Source: 43-108 sp001915545
GTDB lineage: Bacteria; Bacteroidota; Bacteroidia; Bacteroidales; Bacteroidaceae
DNA: 64,000 bases
Reading direction: 5' to 3'
Assembly (NCBI GenBank): GCA_902491215.1
Contig: CABUGV010000019.1
Span: forward strand, 1-64,000
Part shown: in pieces, positions 51,083 through 60,497 of the stretch
Position numbering within the stretch: position 1 is the first letter of the stretch
Layout: each line of letters begins with the position of its first letter
Notes under the pieces: model-generated
What the model was told of the DNA's origin: nothing
The model's input: only the letters and a program-made list of their open reading frames with translations
Database searches by the model: none
Translations under genes and position numbers: made by a program

Positions 51083-54037
51083 TTATATGGACGTCTGTTT
51101 TTTTGTATCTGCTATAAACGGCATAACGCTTTCAATTAGCGTCTGTTTCCTTTCTTGAAGGTTCATTATCTGTTCTTCAAGGGTGTTTTTTGATATGAAT
51201 TTGTACACGAATACCGAGTTGTGCTGTCCGATTCTGTGTGAACGGCTGATTGCTTGTTCTTCTGCTGATCTGTTCCACCATGGGTCCAGCAGGAACACAT
51301 AATCCGCTGTCGTAAGATTCAGGCCCACACCTCCAGCTTTCAGCGATATCAGAAAGTATTGGCATGAAGGTGAATCGTTGAATCTTTTGATTGCAAGTTC
51401 TCTATTGCTTGTTTCTCCTGTAAGCATTTCAAAATTCCACAGTCTAGACTTCATTTCTTCTGCAATAATTTTCAGAAATGATACTGATTCGGAGAAAAGG
51501 AGGACTTTATGGCATGTACCATTGATATTTTCAAGTCTAGAAAATATTTCCGACATTTTTCCAGATCCTTCGCATAGAGTCTGTCTTGCCGATTTTTGTA
51601 TGTTGTGTTCTACGTCGTCCTTTTCTTTTACCAGCATGGGGTGGTTTGCAATCTGCCTGAGTCGTGTTATTGCTGTAAGAACATGTATAGACGTACATTC
51701 ATTCTCTGAAGAAATGAAATTTTTTTCTAGTATGGCGCTTTTATACGACATAATCATATTTCTTGCTTTTGACAGCTCTTCCTCATATAAACGTTTCTGT
51801 TCTTCCTGCATTTCGCATACAATGGTTTCATCTTGTCTGCTAGGAAGGTCAGGCAGTACTTCTTCCTTTGTTCTTTTCAGAAAATATGGTTCTATTAGTT
51901 TTTTTAGAATTGCAGTCTTTTCGCTTTGCAGGTTGGATGTAATTGGCGCTATGTAGTTTCTGTTGAAAGCGTTGAAATCACCCAAAAGCATAGGATTAAG
52001 AACATTCATCAGGCTCCACAGGTCGTTCAGGGAATTTTCCATAGGAGTACCGCTGAGGGCTTCCTTTTGGATACCGTTCAACATAAGAACCGATTTGTAT
52101 ATCTGCGAGTTTCGATTTTTAAAGCATTGAGCCTCGTCGAAAACTATTATTCCATATTTGTATTTTGAGAGTTTTTCGATGTCGTTTCTCATTGTCTGGT
52201 AGGTAGTCAGAACAACGTCCCATGTCATAATAGCTTCTCTCTTCTTTTTTCTTTCCTCTTGTGAACCTATGTATTCCATCACATTAAGTGAAGGGGCAAA
52301 TCTCTTGAGCTCGTTTTTCCAGTTGTGGACAACTGATGCCGGTGATATTACTACACATGTCCTGTATGGTATATGTCCGTTTTGTGATTCATTATCGCAT
52401 GTTTTGTCTTGACCTTGCATCTCGTCGTTTGAGAATAAAAGGTTTGGAGAACAGTCTGCATGCACGACACTTTCCTTTATTCCTATTTCTTTATATTTCA
52501 GTATAAATGCGATTGTCTGTATCGTTTTTCCGAGTCCCATGTCGTCTGACAGACAGCATCCTGTATGCATCTGGAAATTGCGGAACAGCCATTCGTATCC
52601 TTCTTTCTGATAGTTTCGCAGTTGGGCCTTGAGTTTTATAGGAAGCGTAATGTTGTCTGTGCAGACTTCATTTGTTTTGCTTCTACAAATAGTATTGTCG
52701 TTTATTATGTTTTGCTGTGAGCGGTGGATGTATATTCTGTCACCTTTTTGCCTTCCGAATATTGCTGTTCCTGTATATTTTGCGAACCATTCTTCGGGTA
52801 TGATGAAATAGCGTCCGTCATTAAGACGTACTTCTCGTTCTCCCTTTTGCAGATTTTCCTTTATTTCTGAGAATTTTATTATGGTTCCGTCTTCCAATAC
52901 GATTTCTATGAAAAGCTGAAACCAATCATTTTCTCTGTTTATTGTTTGTCTTATTTCTGTCTTTCCTATGACATAAACATGATTGTTTTCCTGAGCAAAA
53001 TCTATTTTGTTTTTCTGGAGGGCATCTGTATGTTCGTTAAGCCATTCTATCAGATTATACTTTGAACAGTATTCGGTAGGCATTCCGAGTTCACGGACCA
53101 GTTTGTCCATAACATGCCTTTCGAAATCTGTATCCCTGATGATTTTTACAAATCTGAATCCTTCATTTCCGTCTTCTTCAAGGCTTACGTATTTATCCCT
53201 TGGATTGTCGCTGCTGAAATTGATATTCTCTCCGTAACTGAAAGAAACATTAATTTTGCTTTTATTGAATATGTCTGTATGCAGTTGCAGTTTGCATGAT
53301 ATCTCCGGATGTTCTTCAACAACATCGAATCCTTCTGCAGAAATCTCGGACTTGTATACATTTTTCAAAATGAATTTTCTGAAATATTCATTCTGCATGT
53401 GTTTAGGTATGAAAATGCTTTCCTTTTCAATAAACGGTGATATTATTTTACCGCTGAAGTTGTCTGGAAGCATGAATATGGTAGTGTCTATAATCAGGGC
53501 TCCAGGGTTTTCTGATATAAGTTTGGTGTAGTGTCTGCATGGAATGATTGTCGAATTGCCGTCTGTTAGTTTCAGAGTATAATCTATGCCGTTGTCAGTT
53601 TTTCTGAAACTCATTTTAGGAACAATCTCAGATTCTGAAAGTTTGAGTATGTTCTTTTTCAGCAGTTCTTCTTTATTCTTTTGTCTGTAGAATATTTTTA
53701 TGTCCAATTCGTCGGCAAGTTTTATAGCTTCGCAAACGTTCTTGTCCGACAATTGCTTTATGTATCCTTTTATTTTCTGTTCTCCTTTAATGTAGAAATC
53801 CTCAATCTTTCTGAATTTGTCCTTCCCGTATTTTTTATAAATGTTTTGAGGATCACATTTTGAACACAATTCAATAAGAATGCTCAGCTTTGACTTCGTA
53901 TCATTGATTTCATCAGATTCTGTTTTGCATATTATGTCATAATAATAGTCTTTTTCGACTGCATTGTGGAGTGACAATGTGTTGAGTCCCCACATGTCGA
54001 AAGGCGATATAATAAGAATTGTGTCGTTTGCTGTCAT
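51083..54037 (-). CDS. SNF2-family DNA-dependent ATPase/helicase
   Basis: This 984-residue protein has ~470 N-terminal residues of no recognised domain, then a complete SNF2 ATPase: LRNYQKEGYEWLF, motif I CLSDDMGLGKTIQTIAFIL near 495, motif II FDEAQCFKN, motif III ALSGTPMENS, and the C-terminal lobe with LISLKAGGVGLNLTTADYV and motif VI AISRSHRIGQ. Such bacterial enzymes act on DNA-bound RNA polymerase or other DNA-protein complexes; the target here is unknown. An insert between motifs I and Ia (residues about 520-560) is rich in Asp/Asn/Gln. Confidence 0.92.
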   Translation of the reverse strand: MTANDTILIISPFDMWGLNTLSLHNAVEKDYYYDIICKTESDEINDTKSKLSILIELCSKCDPQNIYKKYGKDKFRKIEDFYIKGEQKIKGYIKQLSDKNVCEAIKLADELDIKIFYRQKNKEELLKKNILKLSESEIVPKMSFRKTDNGIDYTLKLTDGNSTIIPCRHYTKLISENPGALIIDTTIFMLPDNFSGKIISPFIEKESIFIPKHMQNEYFRKFILKNVYKSEISAEGFDVVEEHPEISCKLQLHTDIFNKSKINVSFSYGENINFSSDNPRDKYVSLEEDGNEGFRFVKIIRDTDFERHVMDKLVRELGMPTEYCSKYNLIEWLNEHTDALQKNKIDFAQENNHVYVIGKTEIRQTINRENDWFQLFIEIVLEDGTIIKFSEIKENLQKGEREVRLNDGRYFIIPEEWFAKYTGTAIFGRQKGDRIYIHRSQQNIINDNTICRSKTNEVCTDNITLPIKLKAQLRNYQKEGYEWLFRNFQMHTGCCLSDDMGLGKTIQTIAFILKYKEIGIKESVVHADCSPNLLFSNDEMQGQDKTCDNESQNGHIPYRTCVVISPASVVHNWKNELKRFAPSLNVMEYIGSQEERKKKREAIMTWDVVLTTYQTMRNDIEKLSKYKYGIIVFDEAQCFKNRNSQIYKSVLMLNGIQKEALSGTPMENSLNDLWSLMNVLNPMLLGDFNAFNRNYIAPITSNLQSEKTAILKKLIEPYFLKRTKEEVLPDLPSRQDETIVCEMQEEQKRLYEEELSKARNMIMSYKSAILEKNFISSENECTSIHVLTAITRLRQIANHPMLVKEKDDVEHNIQKSARQTLCEGSGKMSEIFSRLENINGTCHKVLLFSESVSFLKIIAEEMKSRLWNFEMLTGETSNRELAIKRFNDSPSCQYFLISLKAGGVGLNLTTADYVFLLDPWWNRSAEEQAISRSHRIGQHNSVFVYKFISKNTLEEQIMNLQERKQTLIESVMPFIADTKKQTSI

Positions 54038-54055
54038 ACAGTTTCTCGTGATGCT

Positions 54056-54970
54056 TTATCTTATGCGTCTGTGCCACTTGAATATTCTGCCTGTGCCTCT
54101 TGATGCTGTAAAAACACCGCAGATTGTTATGATGAATCCCGCTATTGATATGGCACTTATCGGTTCGTTAAGTACAAAATGAGCTGTTATCAATGTTACA
54201 AGCGGATTGAAGTATATTAGATTGTTGGCTGGGACTGTCCCGATTTGTTTAACAGAAACGTTCCACAAGAAAAAGCACAGAAAAGATGCAATTATGCCCA
54301 AAAAGGCAAAATTGAATATTACTGTCGGTTGCTGTAGTTTTTCAATTGTTCCCGTGTGGTCTTCGAGTAACAGAACAGGCAAAATGGTCAATATTCCGTA
54401 GAAGAACAGTTTGCGAGTCATAAACAGCGAAGAATAGCGCTTTCCAAGATTCTGGCATATAATTGAATAGAACGACCAGCATAGTCCTGCCATCAGTGCC
54501 AGAAAGTCTCCTTTAGGACTTAGCTTAAGCATGAAATGTCCGTTGAACACAACGCATACAACTCCTGCAACAGCTATCAGTGAACCAATTAAAAGATTGG
54601 GCGTTAGTTTTGCATTCTTGTAGAACAGTGGCATCAGCAATGCTGTGTAGAGTGGGGTGATACAGGTTACAAGTGAGACGTTTGTTGTCAAAGTATACAT
54701 CACTGCCGTGTTTTCTGCAAGAAAATAAACCGAGCCTCCGGTTATTCCAGTAAGGATAAACAGAAGCTCGTCTTTTTTTGAGTTTGCAAATAATTTTTTA
54801 GGTGCAAACGGTATTATGAGTATGTACGCTATAACATAGCGCAGTGCCATTATTTCTGACGGAAGCATGCCGTGTTGTGTGAGTATCTTTGAAGATATGA
54901 ATGTCATACCCCACATTGATACGCAGAACAGTGCACATATATAGTATAGGAGCCGTTTCATGTTTGTCAT
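54056..54970 (-). CDS. DMT-superfamily (EamA) transporter
   Basis: The ~304-residue protein has ten predicted membrane helices in two EamA repeats: FCVSMWGMTFISSKILTQHG, ITGGSVYFLAENTAVMYT, LSPKGDFLALMAGLCWSFYS and KQIGTVPANNLIYFNPLVTL. These proteins usually export amino acids or small metabolites. Met4 (54961) is an equally good start. It lies 19 bp before the SNF2 gene in the same direction. Confidence 0.88.
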   Translation of the reverse strand: MTNMKRLLYYICALFCVSMWGMTFISSKILTQHGMLPSEIMALRYVIAYILIIPFAPKKLFANSKKDELLFILTGITGGSVYFLAENTAVMYTLTTNVSLVTCITPLYTALLMPLFYKNAKLTPNLLIGSLIAVAGVVCVVFNGHFMLKLSPKGDFLALMAGLCWSFYSIICQNLGKRYSSLFMTRKLFFYGILTILPVLLLEDHTGTIEKLQQPTVIFNFAFLGIIASFLCFFLWNVSVKQIGTVPANNLIYFNPLVTLITAHFVLNEPISAISIAGFIITICGVFTASRGTGRIFKWHRRIR

Positions 54971-55026
54971 GTTTTTTGTATTTGTATTGCGGCACCCGTT
55001 TACGTGCAGCCAGACTTTCAGTCTTG

Positions 55027-55722
55027 TCAGATTGCTTTTGCACTAGCCATGCGTTCAGCTGTAGCAAGTTCTGCAGATTTGCTGTATGTGTATGATTCAG
55101 CAATTGCTCTTTCGCTGCTGCATACCTTGCATTCGTTGAATCTTGTAGTACGTTTTTCCCAGACTGTTATGCCATTTCCGTATCTGTCCGTCATTTTTTC
55201 GTCATAGTGCATAACAATGGCGCCGTTTTTGATTTTTCCGTTTGTGAAGTGAAGCCTATAATGGTCTATGATTATATCTTCTGAATCAATAAAAGTGATA
55301 GAATTGTTGTCTTCTATCTCTATTGAACCTTCGCTTGCAACATACGCTGAGCGTAATGATTCATCTGCTTTGTAGATTGTAAACTTGCCGTTGTGGCTCA
55401 TCTTGAAAATAAGTTGGGTATTCTTTATGTTGCATACCCATGACTTCTTCATGATGTCCATGTCAAACAAAAGCTGTATAGATGTCAGCGAATTGTTGGC
55501 ATATCTCTTTGCTTTTACAGATATACACAGCAAAGCACATATTGATGCAAATAATGCAACAACAGCTATGAATGCATATAATGAAAATGCAAAATAAGAA
55601 ACTGTGGAAATGATTAACCCTGCAACACATGAAGATATTATCGCTTTTTTTGTGTTGCTGTGAAATTTTCTTTCAACTTTGATAGCGGCTCCTTCTGGCC
55701 GCGGTCGACTCGGAACGTCCAT
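55027..55722 (-). CDS. Membrane protein of unknown function
   Basis: The start at ATG 55720-55722 (MDVPSRPRPEGAAIKVERKF) gives 231 residues. Two adjacent hydrophobic helices (AIISSCVAGLIISTVSYFAF; FIAVVALFASICALLCIS) lie near residues 27-70. A beta-rich soluble domain (FKMSHNGKFTIYKADESL; NGAIVMHYDEK) and a Ser/Ala-rich tail (SKSAELATAERMASAKA) follow. A -7-like TATCTTTG lies at 55750-55757 on the minus strand. No family is recognised. Confidence 0.65.
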   Translation of the reverse strand: MDVPSRPRPEGAAIKVERKFHSNTKKAIISSCVAGLIISTVSYFAFSLYAFIAVVALFASICALLCISVKAKRYANNSLTSIQLLFDMDIMKKSWVCNIKNTQLIFKMSHNGKFTIYKADESLRSAYVASEGSIEIEDNNSITFIDSEDIIIDHYRLHFTNGKIKNGAIVMHYDEKMTDRYGNGITVWEKRTTRFNECKVCSSERAIAESYTYSKSAELATAERMASAKAI

Positions 55723-56049
55723 ATTTGTGTTTAAATAGTTTGTCTGGCGCAAAGATAACAATATTATACTATGTGTATGTATATCTGTATGTATATTTTA
55801 ATATATTTAACAAATTCACTCCCGAATACGTATAATTAATTCATAAGTTGTGAGATGTGTTTCTGATTTATGTGAATATGTTTTTCGAAATGGCAGTCTG
55901 AAGGCTTGTAATGAAGTTCCTGCATTTAAACTAGTTGGTTTTGTTGGTGTTTCTCAATAGTTTTAGATATCTTTGCTATTGTAAGATGTTGTAGCAATGA
56001 TTGTTGCTCGTGCATCTTGTATTTATGATCATATAAAATTATCAGTGTT
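55723..56049. other. Divergent intergenic region before mscL
   Basis: No gene or strong hairpin is seen. It contains a minus-strand TATCTTTG (55750-55757) that may be the -7 element of the membrane protein gene; the mscL promoter was not identified. Confidence 0.35.
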
Positions 56050-56529
56050 ATGTTGAAAAATATTTTGAAAAAGGATGTTGTGAAGGGAAAGGTGTTCTTC
56101 CAAGATTTCAAAACGTTCGCTATAAAAGGTAACATGATAGATATGGCTGTCGGTGTTATAATTGGTGGGGCTTTTGGTAAAGTTGTGTCGTCGTTGGTGA
56201 ATGATATAATAATGCCTCCTTTGGGATACTTGATAGGGGGTGTTAATTTCAAGGATCTGAAGCTCGTTTTAAAGAATGCAGAAGTCAAAGATGGGGTTGA
56301 GACGGTAGCTGCCGTTTCTTTTAATTACGGAAGTTTCCTTCAGAACATATTTGACTTTTTAGTGATAGCATTTTCTGTTTTTGTGATGCTGAGAATTGCA
56401 AACAATCTTATGAAATCCAAAAAGGTAGTGCCGCCAGTGCCGGCTAAGCCTTCAAATGAAGAAATTCTTTTGACGGAAATTAGAGACTTGCTTAAAGAAA
56501 AGTGTAAAAGTGCAGAAGCAGATAAGTGA
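56050..56529 (+). CDS. mscL: Large-conductance mechanosensitive channel
   Basis: The 159-residue protein has an N-terminal amphipathic helix (FFQDFKTFAIKGNMIDMAVG), TM1 with the gate pattern GVIIGGAFGKVVSSLVNDIIMPPLG (read in part), a periplasmic loop, TM2 (IFDFLVIAFSVFVMLRI) and a cytoplasmic helix after a PPVPAKPSNEEILL hinge. It opens under membrane tension to release solutes on osmotic downshift. It is about 15 residues longer at the N-terminus than the E. coli form. A 17-bp terminator follows. Confidence 0.95.
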   Translation: MLKNILKKDVVKGKVFFQDFKTFAIKGNMIDMAVGVIIGGAFGKVVSSLVNDIIMPPLGYLIGGVNFKDLKLVLKNAEVKDGVETVAAVSFNYGSFLQNIFDFLVIAFSVFVMLRIANNLMKSKKVVPPVPAKPSNEEILLTEIRDLLKEKCKSAEADK

Positions 56530-56541
56530 TCTTTATAAATG

Positions 56542-56592
56542 AAATACAGGCATTATGGTTTTGTTGTTTCATATTCCATAATGCCTGTATTT
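56542..56592. terminator. Bidirectional terminator between mscL and the ACT gene
   Basis: A perfect 17-bp stem (56542-56558 with 56576-56592; core CAGGCATTATGG) lies between two convergent genes and carries T-rich or A-rich flanks usable in both directions. Confidence 0.85.
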
Positions 56593-56614
56593 ATCTTTAT
56601 TTTTATGACTTAAC

Positions 56615-57043
56615 CTAGACCATATTGTTTAGGTCTTTTTCTTCGATGTAGCTTAATTTTTTGCTTAGAATTACATTTCGGGTCTTTTCGCTGTCGTCTG
56701 TCTTGAAAACCAATATGCCTTTGCCTGCAAGGAGGAATGAGTATAGATAAGATATACCTATGCCTTCGTCAGAGAAGCTTCTTATAGCATCGGCCGCGCG
56801 TCCAGGTGTATTGTCGAGAGTTATTGCGAATACTTCTGAAACCTTAGCCGATATTCCTGCATTCTTTAGCGTTTCAAAGGCTCTTTCTGGTTCAGAACAT
56901 ATAATTCTGTATATCCCGTATTCTACAGTGTCAGAAATCGTTGATGCTATAAGCTGTATACCTGCCTCTTTGAACAGTTCCAGCACTTGGAGCAATGTTC
57001 CTGATTTGTTTTCTACAAAAACAGATAATTGATGTATTGTCAT
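56615..57043 (-). CDS. Tandem ACT-domain protein (second copy)
   Basis: This 142-residue paralogue of the protein at 7410-7826 has two ACT folds (TIHQLSVFVENKSGTLLQVL; ITLDNTPGRAADAIRSFSDE). It lies 50 bp downstream of the second phenylacetate-CoA ligase, as in the first locus. It probably senses an amino acid linked to the ligase substrate. The ligand is unknown. Confidence 0.84.
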   Translation of the reverse strand: MTIHQLSVFVENKSGTLLQVLELFKEAGIQLIASTISDTVEYGIYRIICSEPERAFETLKNAGISAKVSEVFAITLDNTPGRAADAIRSFSDEGIGISYLYSFLLAGKGILVFKTDDSEKTRNVILSKKLSYIEEKDLNNMV

Positions 57044-57093
57044 ATTGTTTTTCCGTTATGTTTTGTCTTTAGATTATTGATTTGCTTTCATTG

Positions 57094-58404
57094 TCAGATT
57101 AGCGTTTTTCGCAGATCTTTTACTCTGACTGCTTTGCCTTCTTGTTTAGGCAGACTGCCTTTAGGCACGAGTTTGACTTGCGGAGTAATGAGTATTTCAT
57201 CTTTGAGTTGTCTTGTAATTTCGCGAGTCAGTTTCTGCATGTGTGCATAGTCATCGGTAAATTCGTTCAGTTCAACTTCAACACTCATTTCATCGTTTGC
57301 TTCAAGATTGTATAGAGTGATGAGGTAGTCTGTGCCGAGTTCCTTGAATTGCAGGAGTACATTTTCTATCTGGATTGGGAATATGTTTACACCCTTTAAG
57401 ATGATCATGTCGTCGCTTCTTCCCTTCATACGGTCGAGACGCTTATGATGGCGTCCGCACGGACATTCACCTGGCAATATGCGTGTCAGATCTCGGGTCC
57501 TATACCTTAGTAGAGGCATTGCCTCACGATTTATAGTTGTCAGTACAAGTTCTCCTATTTCTCCGTCTGGTACTGGCTCAAGTGTTTCAGGGTCGACAAT
57601 TTCTACTATGTAATAATCTTCCCATATATGTAGTCCGTTTTGTTCCGTGCACTCAAATGCAACTCCTGGACCACACATTTCAGACATTCCAAATGAATTG
57701 TATGCTTTGACGCCCAGCATTCGCTCAATGCGTTTGCGTTGCTCATCAGAGTGTGGTTCTGCCCCGATAATGAGTGTTTTAAGCTTTGTGTCCTTTTTAG
57801 GGTCAATACCCATTTCAACCATTACCTCGTACAGTCGGCTTGCATAACTTGGTATTGCATGCATGGCTGTTGTGCCGAAATCTGTTATGAATTTTATCTG
57901 ACGTTTGGTGTTGCCTGCGGCAGCAGGTACGGTCAGCATCCCTAGATGTTCTGCACCATATTGGAAACCGAGTCCGCCTGTAAACATTCCGTATCCTGAT
58001 GAATTCTGGAATACATCTGTTTTACGCAATCCTACCATATACAAGCATCTGGCAACTGCTTTTGCCCATTCGTCTAGGTCGCGTTGTGTGTGAAGTATTA
58101 CAGTTGGTGTACCAGTAGTTCCGCTTGAAGAATGAAGTCTTACAACTTTTTCAAGTGGGACCGATGCCAAGCCAAAAGGATAATTGTCGCGAAGATCCTG
58201 TTTTGTAGTAAATGGGATTTTTTTTAGGTCTTCAAGTGATTGTATATCTTCAGGCTTCAAGCCGTTTTCTTCAAACCGCTTTTTATAGAATTCTGAATGC
58301 ATGCACTGATTGATTGTTTTCTTCAGTCTTGTCAGTTGCAGGCTTTCAATTTCTTGCCTGGACATTGTCTCGAACTCTGGGTGCAGGTATTTGTCGTTTT
58401 CCAT
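57094..58404 (-). CDS. paaK: Phenylacetate--CoA ligase (second copy)
   Basis: The ATG at 58402-58404 (MENDKYLHPEFE) is chosen; a 48-codon upstream extension is rich in Cys/Lys and unlike the family. The 436 residues carry LHSSSGTTGTP, FGMSEMCGPGVAFEC and GRSDDMIILKGVNIFP. It shares the whole fold with the copy at 7845-9146 but has no ior or aminotransferase genes beside it, so its substrate may differ. Confidence 0.9.
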   Translation of the reverse strand: MENDKYLHPEFETMSRQEIESLQLTRLKKTINQCMHSEFYKKRFEENGLKPEDIQSLEDLKKIPFTTKQDLRDNYPFGLASVPLEKVVRLHSSSGTTGTPTVILHTQRDLDEWAKAVARCLYMVGLRKTDVFQNSSGYGMFTGGLGFQYGAEHLGMLTVPAAAGNTKRQIKFITDFGTTAMHAIPSYASRLYEVMVEMGIDPKKDTKLKTLIIGAEPHSDEQRKRIERMLGVKAYNSFGMSEMCGPGVAFECTEQNGLHIWEDYYIVEIVDPETLEPVPDGEIGELVLTTINREAMPLLRYRTRDLTRILPGECPCGRHHKRLDRMKGRSDDMIILKGVNIFPIQIENVLLQFKELGTDYLITLYNLEANDEMSVEVELNEFTDDYAHMQKLTREITRQLKDEILITPQVKLVPKGSLPKQEGKAVRVKDLRKTLI

Positions 58405-58767
58405 GTTTTTCCTTTCTGAGAATTGCTTGATGATTATATGTTTTTGTTTTTTAAGGCTTATGTTTCGACTTTTTGCTCTCTGACATTTTGATGTCGCGAT
58501 CAGAAGCTTTGTGCTTATCTGTTCGCAAGATTCGCAAAAAAATATCATATATACAAATTTTCGCTTTAAAATATGTCGTTTGTGTATTGAATAAACCTTC
58601 GAATTGTAGCTTTAGCGGGTAAAAATGCAACAAGTCGAAATATTTCACCTTGAAATTTGTTTAAAATGTTGTTGTACTCTGATTTTATCGGGAAAAAATT
58701 CAGAAAATAGAAAATTAATACTAATTTTGGAAAACATAAATCATAACATGAACTAAAGAAATACGCT
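58405..58767. other. Divergent AT-rich intergenic region
   Basis: No gene is seen. On the plus strand TAATTTTG (58722-58729) may be the -7 element for the following barrel gene, but no -33 element is at the right distance. Confidence 0.35.
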
Positions 58768-59250
58768 ATGAAGAAGACATTATTGACTGCGTTGTTGGGG
58801 TTGACATCGCTTTGTGCAGGAGCGCAAAGTTCTCCTCATGCGCTTGGTGTTCATTTTGGAGCATCTACTTTGGATATAGAATATCAGTATCATTTCAGTC
58901 AGAAGAATTTCCTCGATGTTACAGCTGGTATATTTGATTTGGATGATGGTTTTGTAGCACAAGGAATCTACAATTGGAATATAAAAGAATGGAATTGGAC
59001 TCCAAGCTTCGGCGTTTGGAAATTCTGGGGCGGTGTAGGAGGTGGTCTCGGTTATTATGATCACCATAATCATAATGGAATGCTGCTTGGTCCTGTAGGA
59101 ACGATTGGATTCGGTTTCACGCTGCGAGATGTTCCTTTGACTGTAGGTATTGATTACAGACCGTGGGTAGCTTTTGTAATAGGTGACGATTTTGATATCG
59201 TTGATAAAGGATTCAGAAACTTAGGTCTTACGCTTACTTACAGATTCTGA
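58768..59250 (+). CDS. Small outer-membrane beta-barrel protein
   Basis: The 160-residue protein has a signal peptide (MKKTLLTALLGLTSLCAGAQ) and about eight amphipathic strands rich in Gly and aromatics, ending in the C-terminal phenylalanine of barrels (GLTLTYRF). A His-rich loop (YYDHHNHNG) sits in the middle. It looks like an eight-stranded OmpA/OmpW-size barrel. The function is unknown. It is monocistronic and ends at a terminator. Confidence 0.75.
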   Translation: MKKTLLTALLGLTSLCAGAQSSPHALGVHFGASTLDIEYQYHFSQKNFLDVTAGIFDLDDGFVAQGIYNWNIKEWNWTPSFGVWKFWGGVGGGLGYYDHHNHNGMLLGPVGTIGFGFTLRDVPLTVGIDYRPWVAFVIGDDFDIVDKGFRNLGLTLTYRF

Positions 59251-59294
59251 TATAGTTTATAAGGAATTTATTTCGTAAATGTAGTATAACGTTT

Positions 59295-59343
59295 ATAGCG
59301 GAACAGGATGTGCAGACATTAGACATTCAGTTCCGCTATTTTT
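59295..59343 (+). terminator. Terminator after the small barrel gene
   Basis: ATAGCGGAAC (59295-59304) pairs with GTTCCGCTAT (59330-59339), followed by TTTT. Confidence 0.75.
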
Positions 59344-59371
59344 ATGTGCAATTTAAAATTTTGATTGTTTA

Positions 59372-60271
59372 TTATGATATTACTTGTCTGAAGACTGTTG
59401 GTGTATATCCTGTAGCTTTTTTGAATATCCTTGTGAAATGTTGCGGATATTGGAATCCTAGCGCGTAGGCAATTTCACTTATGCTTTTGCCTGATCCAAG
59501 CATCCATTCTTTGGCTACACTTACCAGCTTGTTTTGAATGTATTCTTGAGGTGTACGACCGGTCTCTTTTTTTACAAGATCTCCAAAATAGTTAGGTGAT
59601 AGATTTACTCCTTCTGCAAAATATTTTACGGTAGGCAGTCCGAGCTTTTGAGGTTTCTCGTCTGTGAAATAAGAGTCCAGCAGATCTTCAAATCTTATCA
59701 GTATATCCTTGTCTGCTTCAGAGCGTGTTTCGAACTGTCTTTCGTAGAAACGCATGCAGTAGTCCAGCAGTAGCCTTATGTTCATGCATATAATGTTTCT
59801 GCTGTGGCGGTCTGCAGGTCTATGCACTTCCGCATCAATTTTACTTAGGCAATCCCTGAAAATGTTTTTTTCTTCTTCGCTCAGATGGAGCGCTTCGTTT
59901 GAAGAATACGAAAAGAACGAGTAGTGTCGTATATCCTTGCCGAGTGAAGTGCCTCTTATCAGGTCTGGATGGAATATGAGGCCCAAGGCTGATGGACGTA
60001 CGTTTGGGTTTGGGATTACTTCAACCACTTGCCCTGGTGCGAAGCTTGTGACAGTGCCTTCCTGATAGTCGTAGGTCTGTCTGCCGTAACGTAGGTCTCC
60101 GCATTTTGTCTGTTTCAGGTATATGGCATATACCCCATAGTTGAGCGAGATGTGTTCTGGCGTTATTGTTGACTTCGACAAATCTGCCACTGATACCAGC
60201 GGATGAAATGTTTCTAGTCCGTACATGTTGTTATATTGCTCAACAGATTCTATTTTTATGACGTTTTCCAT
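59372..60271 (-). CDS. AraC-family transcriptional regulator
   Basis: The start at ATG 60269-60271 (MENVIKIESVEQYNNMYGL) gives 299 residues. The N-terminal domain is cupin-like (YGVYAIYLKQTKCGDLRYG; GTVTSFAPGQVVEV). The two HTH motifs are at the C-terminus (YFAEGVNLSPNYFGDLVKKE; ISEIAYALGFQYPQHFTRIF). It is divergent from the flavin reductase gene, which is its likely target. Confidence 0.9.
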   Translation of the reverse strand: MENVIKIESVEQYNNMYGLETFHPLVSVADLSKSTITPEHISLNYGVYAIYLKQTKCGDLRYGRQTYDYQEGTVTSFAPGQVVEVIPNPNVRPSALGLIFHPDLIRGTSLGKDIRHYSFFSYSSNEALHLSEEEKNIFRDCLSKIDAEVHRPADRHSRNIICMNIRLLLDYCMRFYERQFETRSEADKDILIRFEDLLDSYFTDEKPQKLGLPTVKYFAEGVNLSPNYFGDLVKKETGRTPQEYIQNKLVSVAKEWMLGSGKSISEIAYALGFQYPQHFTRIFKKATGYTPTVFRQVIS

Positions 60272-60497
60272 AATCAGCCTGTATTTTCGCTTTGTCTGCA
60301 AATTTAGTATTAATTTGTAGAAATTCCTGATTTTATAATCTGGAGATTATTGCGGGGATTCATTTCGTATGCAATAAGCAAGATGTACATTGGCATACTT
60401 TTTCTGTAAAACTGGTCGTTTTATCAGTAAGATGTTTATGGATATGAAAGTTGTTTGTATGTATATTTGCAATATGAAAATCTATAAATTGAATGTT

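Noticed and set aside
55926..56288. 120-codon minus-strand frame opposite mscL
   Set aside because: It overlaps the strongly conserved channel gene, and its translation is low-complexity Thr, Ile and Lys.
57094..58548. Longer start for the second phenylacetate-CoA ligase
   Set aside because: The first 48 codons do not resemble the family, and the ATG at 58402-58404 matches the usual N-terminus.
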